DNA of 8,960 nucleotides, taken from positions 1-8,960 of the forward strand of contig JAHFOZ010000204.1 in assembly GCA_023261405.1 (NCBI GenBank), read 5' to 3'. Made by a program: the position numbers and the translations under genes. Source of the stretch: Planctomycetota bacterium (lineage in GTDB: Bacteria; Planctomycetota; MHYJ01; JACPRB01). Positions 1-6,255 of the stretch are shown here, one piece after another (the first letter of the stretch is position 1; each line of letters starts with the position of its first letter). The notes beneath the pieces are model-generated. The model was not told the DNA's origin, did not search any database, and saw nothing but the letters and a program-made list of their open reading frames with translations.

Positions 1-607
1 GCTCGAGGGGATCGTGGACCCCTCCGAACTCGCCAAGCCCGGCAAGATCCGCGGCGTCGGGTACATGTTCCTGGGCACGATCACGAACTACCGGGTCATG
101 ACGGAGCACACGAAGACGGGCGGAGGCATCCTCGACAGCGCGCTCGGCAAGGTGGCCCCCCTGAACATCGACACCTCGAAGACGGTCATCAACGTCGAGG
201 TGGGCGTGGACGTCAAGCTCGTGAACACGACCACGGGCGAGATCGTGGCCAAGGACTTCGGAGAGGTGAAGCAGAGCCTGAGCGCAAAGGCCTGGGGCGT
301 CCGGGTCCTGGGGATCGGCGGCGACGCGAAGAACAACGTCCAGCTGGACAAGGATTCCCACGGGAAGATCCTCCGCTGGGCGCTCGACGAGTCCTACAAG
401 AAGATGCTCCCCGACATCGACGACAAGCTCACCCGGCCGGCCGCCAACGTCTGTCCCAAGTGCCGGACGGAGATCGCCGCGAACGCCAAGTTCTGCGAGA
501 AGTGCGGGACCGGCGCGGAGACCGCCAAGTGCAGCTGCGGGCAGAAGCTCGCCCAGGACGCAAAGTTCTGCGGCGGCTGCGGCAAGAAGGTCGAGGCCCC
601 GAAGTAG
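1..607 (+). CDS. CsgG-family lipoprotein-like protein with two C-terminal zinc ribbons (5' partial)
   Basis: The reading frame is open to the left edge (first whole codon at 2), so the N-terminus is missing. The GTG at 14 is only an internal codon candidate. Residues are numbered from that GTG. Residues 1-140 resemble the CsgG/curli assembly family: a PSELAKPGKIRGVGYMFLGT segment like the family's 'G.ylv.Gtvt' strand, then strands carrying 'VGVDVKLVNTTTGEIV' and a terminal amphipathic helix. CsgG proteins are outer-membrane lipoproteins that form secretion pores or envelope sensors; the lipobox would lie outside the window. The last 50 residues are unusual for the family: C147/C150/C161/C164 form one CxxC-CxxC ribbon, and C173/C175/C186/C189 a second in which the first knuckle is CxC. 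The stop lies 7 bases before the next gene, so the two are probably co-transcribed. The family call is fairly secure; the role is not known. Confidence 0.75.
   Translation, partial: LEGIVDPSELAKPGKIRGVGYMFLGTITNYRVMTEHTKTGGGILDSALGKVAPLNIDTSKTVINVEVGVDVKLVNTTTGEIVAKDFGEVKQSLSAKAWGVRVLGIGGDAKNNVQLDKDSHGKILRWALDESYKKMLPDIDDKLTRPAANVCPKCRTEIAANAKFCEKCGTGAETAKCSCGQKLAQDAKFCGGCGKKVEAPK
452..580 (+). repeat. Zinc-ribbon pair at the 3' end of the CsgG-like gene
   Basis: Two tandem tetracysteine units are encoded here, each with the pattern Cys pair, about 10 residues, 'AKFC', x-x-C-G. They match the double zinc-ribbon style (two Cys knuckles per Zn). The second unit begins CSC instead of CxxC. They are related at the protein level to the pair encoded at 702-833 in the next gene. 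Confidence 0.6.
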
Positions 608-614
608 CCCGGCC

Positions 615-2828
615 GTGCGGTCCCTGCTGATCCTCCTGGCCTGTATCCTGCCGGCCGCCGGACCGGCCCCGCGCCCCGCGGTCGTCTGCCAGGAAGCGGC
701 GTGCGCCAAGTGCACGAAGCCGCTCAAGCCCGGGGCGAAATTCTGCGGCGAGTGCGGCGAGAAGGTCCCGGTGCGCGCCTGCGCGGAGTGTCGCAAGGAG
801 CTCGGGCCGGGCGCGAAATTCTGCGCGGGATGCGGGGCGAAGGTCATCGAGACGCCGGCCCCTAGGCCCGCCGACCCGGCCCCCGCGAAACCCGTCGCTC
901 CGCCCTCCGCAAAGCCCGCCGAGAAGCCCGCCCCCCAGGCGGTGGGCCAGGATCCGGCCCCCGATGCCGTGAAGGAGCAGCGGGACGCGGAATTGCGGAA
1001 GTTCGGGGTCAGCTCCGAGCAGGTGAACCGGGCGATCGACCTCGGCGCGTCCTGGCTGGCGGGTCAGTACGCGAAACGCGAGTTCGCCCACGGCGAGGAC
1101 TACCTGGCCGCCTACGCGCTCATCCACACGAAGCCCTACACCTCGAACGGGAAGCTCCGGGAGAAGATCAACGGGTTCCTTCGCGGCGCGACCTGGCAGA
1201 AGGACGGCCCCCGGGTCTACGTGGCCGGCCTGCGGGCCCTGGCGCTCGAGGCCACGCGCGACCCGGACCTCCGGGTCCTCACCCGCGAGTGCGCGGAGTA
1301 CCTGGTGGAGTCGCAGGGCCCGAAGGGGACCTGGACCTACAAGGAGGACGTCCCGATCGCGGCCGTCGCGCCCCCGGCCCGGCCCGCGGGAGGCATCTCG
1401 GTCTCGGGAGGGGAGCCTCTCGACGAGGAGGTGAAGGGCGAGGAGGTCAGGCGCAGGGGGACCTGCAAGGACCCGAGCGACGGGGACAATTCCTGCACCC
1501 AGTTCGCGATCCTCGGCCTGCACGCCGCGGCGAAGTGCGGCTTCACGGTCCCGAAGGAGGTCTGGGCGAAGTGCCTGAAGGAGATGGAGGAGCGGGCCAC
1601 GAAGGGGGGCGGCTGGGCCTACCACCACCGCGGGAACCCGTACGGCAGCATGACCTGCGCGGGAATCTGCACGACGGCCCTCTGCCGGTTCTACCTCGGC
1701 GAGAAGGACTACCTGGCCCACCCCACGATCCAGGAGGGGACGGACTGGCTCGCGAAGAACTTCAGCGTGAGGGACAACCCCAAGTCCAACCAGTGGCCGC
1801 TCTACTACCTGTACTCGGTCGAGCGCGTGGGCGTGTTCGCCGCCACGGAGCAGATCGGCGAGCACCGCTGGTACCCGATGGGGGCGAAGCACCTCGTGGA
1901 CGCCCAGCAGAAGGACGGCCGCTGGACATCGCCCTCGGAGGACGCGGAGAAATCGACCTCGTTCGCGCTGCTCTTCCTGACGCGCGCGACGGCGCCGGTG
2001 AAGGCGCTCAAGAGGGGGGGCAAGGGCACGCTCGAGACGCACGTGCTCAACGACACGACGAACTTCCACTTCATCCTGGACGCCTCGGGCTCGATGCGCG
2101 ACGAACTGGACGGCAAGGAGAAGTTCGAGGTGGCGAAGGACGTGGTCGAGTCGATCGTGAAGCGCCTGCCCGAGGGGACGCAGGTGGGCCTGCGGGTCTA
2201 CGGCCACCGGCATCTCTCGCTCGACGAAGAGTCGAACACGGACAGCGAGCTCGTGATCCCGATCGGCCCGGTGCGGCCCGCCGAGTTCGTGGCGCGGGTG
2301 CGCGCGCTCAAGTGCAAGGGGAAGACGCCGATCACGCACAGCCTGAAGGAGGCGGTGGGGGACCTGCGCGCGGTGCCCGAGGAGATCGAGATCATGACCG
2401 TCCTTCTCACGGACGGGGGCGAATCCACGCGCGGCGCGAAGCCGGACGAGGCGGCGGCGGCGCTCGCGGCCTCGAGGAAGGGCATGAAGCTCCACGTCGT
2501 GGGCTTCGACATCGGCGACGACGACTGGAAGGCGCAGCTGGAGCGCACGGCCGCGGCGGGCGGCGGCCGCTACTTCCACGCCCGGAAGGCGGACGAACTC
2601 CTGGGCGCGCTCTCGCTCGCCGCGATGGGCCAGGCGGAGTACGTCGTGAAGGACCGCGCCGGCAAGGAGGCCGCCAAGGGCCGCCTGGGCGACACGCACG
2701 TCCTGCCCGAAGGAAAGTACGTCTTCTCGATGACCCTCGACGGCCGCAGCGAGGAGAAGGCCGTCTGGATCAACACCGACGTCGCCTCCCACGTCAGCGT
2801 GAGCCTGAGCGCCTTCCAGAAGAAGTGA
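615..2828 (+). CDS. Exported zinc-ribbon / alpha-alpha toroid / VWA-domain protein
   Basis: The protein has 737 residues. MRSLLILLACILPAAG looks like a signal peptide, so export is inferred. Two zinc ribbons follow (C30/C33/C44/C47 and C56/C59/C70/C73), then a Pro/Ala/Lys linker (about 79-118). Residues about 135-462 form a prenyltransferase/squalene-oxidase-like toroid with GTWTY (238-242), GDNSCTQFAILGL (290-302), GGGWAYHH (331-338) and YYLYSVERVG (397-406). Residues about 483-670 are a VWA domain with an intact MIDAS: D489-A-S491-G-S493, T571 in GKTP, and D600 in LLTDGGES. A beta-rich tail (about 674-733) ends it. No DxDD cyclase motif lies in the toroid, so terpene cyclisation is unlikely; metal-dependent protein binding in the envelope is more plausible. 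The GTG start has no clear Shine-Dalgarno but gives the signal peptide and lies 7 bases after the upstream stop, suggesting translational coupling. The ligand is unknown. Confidence 0.85.
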   Translation: MRSLLILLACILPAAGPAPRPAVVCQEAACAKCTKPLKPGAKFCGECGEKVPVRACAECRKELGPGAKFCAGCGAKVIETPAPRPADPAPAKPVAPPSAKPAEKPAPQAVGQDPAPDAVKEQRDAELRKFGVSSEQVNRAIDLGASWLAGQYAKREFAHGEDYLAAYALIHTKPYTSNGKLREKINGFLRGATWQKDGPRVYVAGLRALALEATRDPDLRVLTRECAEYLVESQGPKGTWTYKEDVPIAAVAPPARPAGGISVSGGEPLDEEVKGEEVRRRGTCKDPSDGDNSCTQFAILGLHAAAKCGFTVPKEVWAKCLKEMEERATKGGGWAYHHRGNPYGSMTCAGICTTALCRFYLGEKDYLAHPTIQEGTDWLAKNFSVRDNPKSNQWPLYYLYSVERVGVFAATEQIGEHRWYPMGAKHLVDAQQKDGRWTSPSEDAEKSTSFALLFLTRATAPVKALKRGGKGTLETHVLNDTTNFHFILDASGSMRDELDGKEKFEVAKDVVESIVKRLPEGTQVGLRVYGHRHLSLDEESNTDSELVIPIGPVRPAEFVARVRALKCKGKTPITHSLKEAVGDLRAVPEEIEIMTVLLTDGGESTRGAKPDEAAAALAASRKGMKLHVVGFDIGDDDWKAQLERTAAAGGGRYFHARKADELLGALSLAAMGQAEYVVKDRAGKEAAKGRLGDTHVLPEGKYVFSMTLDGRSEEKAVWINTDVASHVSVSLSAFQKK
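702..833 (+). repeat. Zinc-ribbon pair near the 5' end of the VWA/toroid gene
   Basis: Two tandem tetracysteine units, each about 44 residue-codons apart in phase, share the exact 13-base string gcgaaattctgcg at the second knuckle. They directly follow the signal peptide. They mirror the pair at the end of the preceding gene, which suggests duplication or exchange of a module between neighbours. Confidence 0.6.
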
Positions 2829-2832
2829 ATCG

Positions 2833-2851
2833 CGCCGGCCGGCGACGCCGG
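2833..2851 (+). terminator. GC-rich hairpin after the VWA/toroid gene (weak candidate)
   Basis: Five bases after the stop lies the 12-base palindrome cgccggccggcg. It overlaps a second inverted repeat, CCGGC/GCCGG, with a 3-base GAC loop. Either could fold in RNA. There is no following U tract, so an intrinsic terminator is not established; the hairpin may only slow polymerase or protect the 3' end. Its place between the VWA gene and a new promoter is suitable for a terminator. Confidence 0.25.
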
Positions 2852-2877
2852 GCCTCCCCTCGAACCTCGCCCCCGGG

Positions 2878-2886
2878 TGCTATAAT
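2878..2886 (+). promoter_or_regulatory. Extended -10 promoter (TGC-TATAAT) for the 74-aa gene and sigma factor
   Basis: A consensus -10 hexamer TATAAT at 2881-2886 is preceded by the TGn extension at 2878-2880. This is striking in such GC-rich DNA. The region 16-18 bases upstream (about 2857-2864, ccctcgaa) has no good -35, as extended -10 promoters often allow. Transcription would start near 2893, only about 3 bases before the GTG at 2896. The bases between hold no Shine-Dalgarno. Confidence 0.6.
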
Positions 2887-2895
2887 CTCCTGAAC

Positions 2896-3120
2896 GTGCC
2901 ACAGGTTCGACGGGTCTGCAGCTGCGGGTGGTCCCTCTACGCCCACTCCGGGGCGCTCGTGCACTTCCTCGTCCAGACCCTGCCCCGGGAGAAGATCGAG
3001 GCCTACGCGACCGACACCCGCGCGGGCCAGGACCCCGTGACCACGCTCGTGAAGGCGACCGGCCGGAGGATCGCGGATCTCGAGACGGACGTGGGGCGCC
3101 ATGTCGCAGGGCTCAAGTGA
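2896..3120 (+). CDS. Unrecognised 74-residue protein upstream of the sigma factor
   Basis: I do not recognise the family. The frame looks truly coding: nearly every codon ends in G or C, the frame is closed by TGA at 3118-3120, and that TGA overlaps the GTG of the sigma gene. The N-terminal third carries C8-S-C10 and a short hydrophobic stretch (about 19-28, GALVHFLVQT). The rest is charged and probably helical, ending in DLETDVGRHVAGLK. There is no signal peptide, so it is probably cytoplasmic. GTG 2896 is the only plausible start after the -10 element; it has no Shine-Dalgarno, and a near-leaderless mRNA would explain that. Coupling to the sigma gene suggests, but does not prove, that it modulates the sigma factor (for example as a small anti-sigma or co-regulator). 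Confidence 0.6.
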   Translation: MPQVRRVCSCGWSLYAHSGALVHFLVQTLPREKIEAYATDTRAGQDPVTTLVKATGRRIADLETDVGRHVAGLK

Positions 3121-3827
3121 GGCGTCGCGAAACCTCGATGGGGGGCGTCCGCAGCGAGTTCACTCCCACCCTCTGGTCCCTCGTGCTCCAAGCCCGCGAG
3201 CATTCGCGCGAGGCCCTGGAAAAGCTCCTGCAGGCTTACTGGAAACCCGTCTACTTCTTCATCCGGCGGCGCGGAACGGACGTGGACGAGGCCAAGGACC
3301 TCTGTCAGGGGTTCTTTACAAGGTTCCTCGAGCGGGATTCGCTCAAGGGGGTCTCGCGGGAGAAGGGCCGCTTCCGGTCCTGGCTCCTCGCGGCTCTCAA
3401 GAACTACATGATCAACGAGGCCGAGCGTGAGGGGGCGCACAAGCGCGGGGGGGGCCGGTCGATCCTCTCCATCGACTTCCGGCGAGCGGAGATCGAATTC
3501 GCCGTCCACCCCGGCACCCGGGAAACCCCCGAGCGCGCCTTCACGCGCCAGTGGGCCCTCTCCTCCATGGCCCGCGCCCTCGGGGCCCTGGCTGCAGGGA
3601 TGAGCCCGGCGGAGTTCGAGGCGCTCAAGCCCCACCTGGCCGGAGGGCCCGCGTACGGGTCGACCGCGGAGCGCCTGGGGATCTCGCCGAGCCAGCTCAA
3701 CAACCTCATCCATCGGACGCGGAAACGCTACCGGGAACTCCTCCGCCAGGAGGTCGCGGGCTCACTCAGCGATCCCGAATTGATCGATCAAGAGGTCCGG
3801 GACCTGCTGGATGCGGTAAAATCCTGA
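3117..3827 (+). CDS. ECF-like RNA polymerase sigma factor
   Basis: The protein directs RNA polymerase to a dedicated promoter set. Numbered from the internal ATG at 3138, FTPTLWSLVLQARE (8-21) is the N-terminal signature of the planctomycete/acidobacterial ECF-like family. Region 2 spans about 24-104 (AYWKPVYFFIRRRG, then DLCQGFFTRFLERDSLKG, GRFRSWLLAALKNYMINEAE and HKRGGG). Region 4 spans about 150-205, with a helix-turn-helix around STAERLGISPSQLNNLIHRT followed by RKRYRELLRQEV. I chose GTG 3117 because it overlaps the upstream TGA by GTGA and has AGG 6 bases before it. The ATG at 3138 (229 residues) is the main alternative and has no close Shine-Dalgarno. No anti-sigma gene or Ser/Thr kinase of the kind often paired with this family is adjacent, except possibly the 74-residue gene before it. 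Confidence 0.85.
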   Translation: MRRRETSMGGVRSEFTPTLWSLVLQAREHSREALEKLLQAYWKPVYFFIRRRGTDVDEAKDLCQGFFTRFLERDSLKGVSREKGRFRSWLLAALKNYMINEAEREGAHKRGGGRSILSIDFRRAEIEFAVHPGTRETPERAFTRQWALSSMARALGALAAGMSPAEFEALKPHLAGGPAYGSTAERLGISPSQLNNLIHRTRKRYRELLRQEVAGSLSDPELIDQEVRDLLDAVKS

Positions 3828-3884
3828 GTGCGCTTTGTAGCGTTTGGTGGACTCAAGGGGGTAGGCCGCTCGAAGGATCCCCCG

Positions 3885-3903
3885 CCGGGCCGATCCGGCC
3901 CGG
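3885..3903. terminator. Hairpin between convergent genes, possible two-way terminator
   Basis: CCGGGCC and GGCCCGG form a perfect 7-bp stem (8 bp if G3892 pairs with C3896) around a 3-5 base loop. It sits in the 90-base gap between the stops of the sigma gene (3827) and the leftward toroid gene (3918), where both transcripts need to end. No clear U tract follows on either strand, so it could act as a weak intrinsic terminator or only as a 3'-end stabiliser. The rest of the gap shows nothing else I can support. Confidence 0.45.
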
Positions 3904-3917
3904 AATCCCGGGGCCCC

Positions 3918-5114
3918 CTACTTCGGCGCGACCGTGGAGGCGACCAGCGGGCGGGTGGCGCGGCGGAGGAAGAGGATCGAGAAGCAGGTGTCCCAGGTGC
4001 GGCCGTACCACATCAGGCCGTTGGGGTCCGCGAGGTCCTCGCCCCAGCTGCCGTCGGCCTTCTGGACGCCGAGGATCGCGTAGGCGCCCTCGCGGTACCA
4101 GGGGCGGCTGCCGAAGGTCTCCGTGCCGTAGAGGATGCCCGCGCGCTCGAGGGCGTACATGTAGTAGGGGTTCGAGGCCTCGATCTTGAACTTGTCCGTG
4201 AGCCACTTCATGCCCGCCTCGACCGCCGGGTCGCTCTTCCAGTTCTTCTTCTGGAGGTGCAGGTAGATCACCATCGCCCCCACCCCGCCGGCCGTCATCG
4301 CGTGGTAGGGCGCGCGCTCGTCCGCCTCGGCCGTCTTGTAGTTCCAGCCCTCGGCGACGCTGCCGCCGCTCGAGGCCACCGACTTCTTCGCGTCCTTCGC
4401 CTTGCTGCGGTCCGCCTCGTTGAAGAGGGACGCCTTCCACGCCTTCACCGCCGCCGAGATCGTCGCCTCCGGGATCACGATGCCCGCGTCGTGGCAAGCG
4501 CGCAGCCCGAGCGCCGCGTACTGCGAGTTCGAGTTGTCCCCCGCCTCGGGGCCGTCGGCCGTCTTCTTGATCGTCAGCTTCTTCGCCGCCGGCTTCGCCT
4601 TGGCGCCGAAGACGGGCGGCTTCCCGGCGGGCGCCGTGGGCACGTCCTTGGAAACCTCGGGCGCCGGCACGGGCACGTCCTTGACCGACTCCACCTTGTT
4701 GCCGTAGCCCCACTGGCCGTTCGTGCACTGGGTGTCCACTAGGAACTGAGCGCACTGCGCGATCTTGTCCTGGTACTTCGCCCGGTCCATCTCCTCGAGA
4801 CACATGGCCAGGAGCGCCACCTTGTAGGTGCGCTTCATCGGCGCCGCGGCTGCTGCCGTGAAGAGCTCCCTGAACCGCGGCTCGGTCGGCGGGACGCCGG
4901 CGTGGATGAAGGTCCAGAGGATCAGCTCGTCGGAGTTCCCGTACGAACCCGCGAAGTCGGGCGACGGGGCGGTCTTGAGAAACGCGATGCCCTTGTCGAT
5001 GGCCTGGGTGACCCGGACCTCGTTGACGCCCCCGGCCGTGGGGCTGGGCTTGTCCGGATCCTGCGCCGCCAGCGTCCCCGACAGGACGGCCGCCATCGCC
5101 AGCACGCGGATCAT
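3918..5114 (-). CDS. Secreted prenyltransferase/squalene-cyclase-repeat (toroid) protein
   Basis: The protein has 398 residues. MIRVLAMAAVLSGTLAAQ is a clear signal peptide with likely cleavage after A16 or A17, so export is inferred. The mature part is an alpha/alpha-toroid of prenyltransferase/squalene-oxidase-like repeats. Visible landmarks are NGQWGYG (132-138), GDNSNSQYAALGL (192-204), EGWNY (255-259) with MTAGGVG (273-279), YYMYALERAG (317-326) and QKADGSWGEDL (351-361). A Pro/Lys/Ala-rich loop (about 140-190) interrupts the fold. The domain is collinear with the toroid of the VWA protein, so the two are paralogues. No DxDD catalytic motif is present, which argues against a squalene-hopene cyclase. 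The start is well supported: GGGAGGGAG lies just upstream and a good promoter lies 34 bases beyond the ATG. The function is unknown; a structural or ligand-binding role in the envelope is an inference. Confidence 0.85.
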   Translation of the reverse strand: MIRVLAMAAVLSGTLAAQDPDKPSPTAGGVNEVRVTQAIDKGIAFLKTAPSPDFAGSYGNSDELILWTFIHAGVPPTEPRFRELFTAAAAAPMKRTYKVALLAMCLEEMDRAKYQDKIAQCAQFLVDTQCTNGQWGYGNKVESVKDVPVPAPEVSKDVPTAPAGKPPVFGAKAKPAAKKLTIKKTADGPEAGDNSNSQYAALGLRACHDAGIVIPEATISAAVKAWKASLFNEADRSKAKDAKKSVASSGGSVAEGWNYKTAEADERAPYHAMTAGGVGAMVIYLHLQKKNWKSDPAVEAGMKWLTDKFKIEASNPYYMYALERAGILYGTETFGSRPWYREGAYAILGVQKADGSWGEDLADPNGLMWYGRTWDTCFSILFLRRATRPLVASTVAPK

Positions 5115-5117
5115 GGA

Positions 5118-5126
5118 CTCCCTCCC
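5118..5126 (-). promoter_or_regulatory. Strong ribosome binding site of the toroid gene
   Basis: On the minus strand GGGAGGGAG ends 3 bases before the ATG, and its GGGAGG core is spaced 6 bases from the start. This fixes the start of the toroid gene at 5114. Confidence 0.7.
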
Positions 5127-5147
5127 GTGGTGAAGGCCCGCCCGCCC

Positions 5148-5176
5148 CTTATACCCCTGATCCCGGGCTTGATCAA
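5148..5176 (-). promoter_or_regulatory. Sigma-70-type promoter of the toroid gene
   Basis: On the minus strand TTGATC (5176-5171) and TATAAG (5153-5148) are separated by exactly 17 bases. Transcription would start near 5141, giving a leader of about 27 bases that contains the Shine-Dalgarno. The -35 overlaps the stop codon of the upstream oxidoreductase gene, so the toroid gene can be transcribed separately from the sugar cluster, although read-through is also possible. Confidence 0.6.
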
Positions 5177-5178
5177 GC
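5167..5178. promoter_or_regulatory. 12-bp palindrome over the -35 element (operator candidate)
   Basis: gcttgatcaagc is a perfect 12-base palindrome whose centre coincides with the -35 hexamer TTGATC. A dimeric regulator bound here would block the promoter. It may also be coincidental, since TTGATCAA is self-complementary. It overlaps the TGA of the oxidoreductase gene, which limits how freely it could have evolved. Confidence 0.3.
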
Positions 5179-6255
5179 GCGATCGGCGGCCCCCGGATAT
5201 TCCTTCCGGCTTGATTCCAGGGACAGCAGCACCGGGCGGTCCGGGACGGCCTTCTTCAGCGCCTCGAGTTCCGGTTCGCCCGGCCCGAGGGGAAGCCTGA
5301 CCTGCCCGCGCTCGACCACCGAGCGCATGAGCGCCATCGTGATCTCGATGCCCTTGTAGGCCTGCTCGCCGTCGCAGGGATGCACCTTCCGGTCGTCGTC
5401 GAGCCAGGCCGCCATGTCCGCCACGTAGGGCGCCATGTCCTGCTCGTAATCCATCGCCCCGCCCCCGGACCTGGGGCCGTCCTTCGTCACGGCGCGCCAG
5501 CCGCCGCCGGTGAGCGCCTCGGCGAATCCCTCGGTGCCCTGCGCCCCCACGCGGTTCTTGCGCCACCAGTAGTCGACCTCGGGGACATCGGGCGCGCCGG
5601 CGCCGCATTCCACGTAGCCGCGGACGCCGTTGGCGAAGTGAAGCACTCCCGCGATGTAGTCGGGAGAGGGATGGTTGTCCGCGAACTTGCCGCGGCCGGC
5701 CGCCTGCGCCATGACCCATTCGACCTCGGAATTCCCGGTGTAGCTGCGCATGTAGTCGATGAGATGCGTCATCAGGTGCATCAGCCAGCCGACCGCGGTC
5801 CCGTAGACCGTGTGGACCCGGCCGATCGCGCCGCTCCGGATGAGGTCGTACACCGCGCGGTAGTGGGGGCCGTAGCGGTGCTGGTGGGCCACGACCGTCT
5901 TTATCCCCGCCGCCTGGACGGCCTTCCGGATGTCGATCGCCTCCGTCATCGACATCGCCATAGGCTTCTCGTACGCGATGAGTCCCGCGCCCGAGGCGAT
6001 GCCGGTCCGGATGAGCGGCAGGCGGATGTGGGGCGGGGTGCAGAAGCAGAAGATGTCCGGCTTCACCTCCCTCGCGAGCGCGGCGGGATCGGCGCCGGCA
6101 CGGGCGCCGGGATACAAGACCTTGGCCTTGTCGAGCTGCGCGGGGACCGGATCGCTGATGGCCGCGACCTCGAAGCGCGGGTTCTTGCCGAACGCGGCGG
6201 CGTGGTGCTGGCCCCGCTTGCCCATGCCGGCGATCAGGACTTTGTAAGTCTTCAC
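5173..6255 (-). CDS. Gfo/Idh/MocA-family NAD(P)-dependent sugar oxidoreductase
   Basis: The protein has 360 residues, a usual length for the family. The N-terminal Rossmann fold shows KVLIAGMGKRGQHH (5-18; GxGxxG at G10, G12, G15) and the acidic end of strand 2 at D35 in AISD. E96-K97-P98 is the family's conserved EKP. The C-terminal substrate domain has MTHLIDYM (162-169), with H164 and D167 at the usual HxxxD-like catalytic position. Such enzymes oxidise or reduce a sugar hydroxyl, often at C3. I chose GTG 6255 because the Rossmann strand begins right after it and it overlaps the upstream TGA by GTGA; AAGGCG lies 6 bases before. An in-frame start farther upstream would add a non-homologous leader inside the aminotransferase gene. 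Its coupling to an aminotransferase suggests it supplies a keto-sugar. The substrate cannot be read from the sequence. Confidence 0.85.
   Translation of the reverse strand: MKTYKVLIAGMGKRGQHHAAAFGKNPRFEVAAISDPVPAQLDKAKVLYPGARAGADPAALAREVKPDIFCFCTPPHIRLPLIRTGIASGAGLIAYEKPMAMSMTEAIDIRKAVQAAGIKTVVAHQHRYGPHYRAVYDLIRSGAIGRVHTVYGTAVGWLMHLMTHLIDYMRSYTGNSEVEWVMAQAAGRGKFADNHPSPDYIAGVLHFANGVRGYVECGAGAPDVPEVDYWWRKNRVGAQGTEGFAEALTGGGWRAVTKDGPRSGGGAMDYEQDMAPYVADMAAWLDDDRKVHPCDGEQAYKGIEITMALMRSVVERGQVRLPLGPGEPELEALKKAVPDRPVLLSLESSRKEYPGAADRA

Noticed and set aside
429..2792. 787-codon open frame on the minus strand opposite the VWA/toroid gene
   Set aside because: It is Arg/Leu/Ala-rich with no recognisable domain and lies entirely antisense to a gene with clear motifs. 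Long antisense open frames are expected in such GC-rich DNA.
3817..3822. TAAAAT, a -10-like hexamer on the plus strand
   Set aside because: It lies at the end of the sigma gene with no -35 partner and no gene downstream on that strand. An antisense transcript into the toroid gene is possible but unsupported.
2928..3827. A longer sigma factor of 299 residues starting at GTG 2928
   Set aside because: The extra 63 residues are Arg/Pro-rich, unlike the family, and overlap the 74-aa gene in another frame. GTG 3117 or ATG 3138 fits the family start.
3828..4742. Plus-strand open frame of 304 codons after the sigma gene
   Set aside because: It is antisense to the secreted toroid gene and repetitive in Arg/Leu/Val, with no family resemblance.
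3918..5114. Reading the toroid protein as a squalene-hopene cyclase
   Set aside because: No DxDD catalytic motif, an N-terminal signal peptide, and at 398 residues it is much shorter than the roughly 630 of true cyclases.
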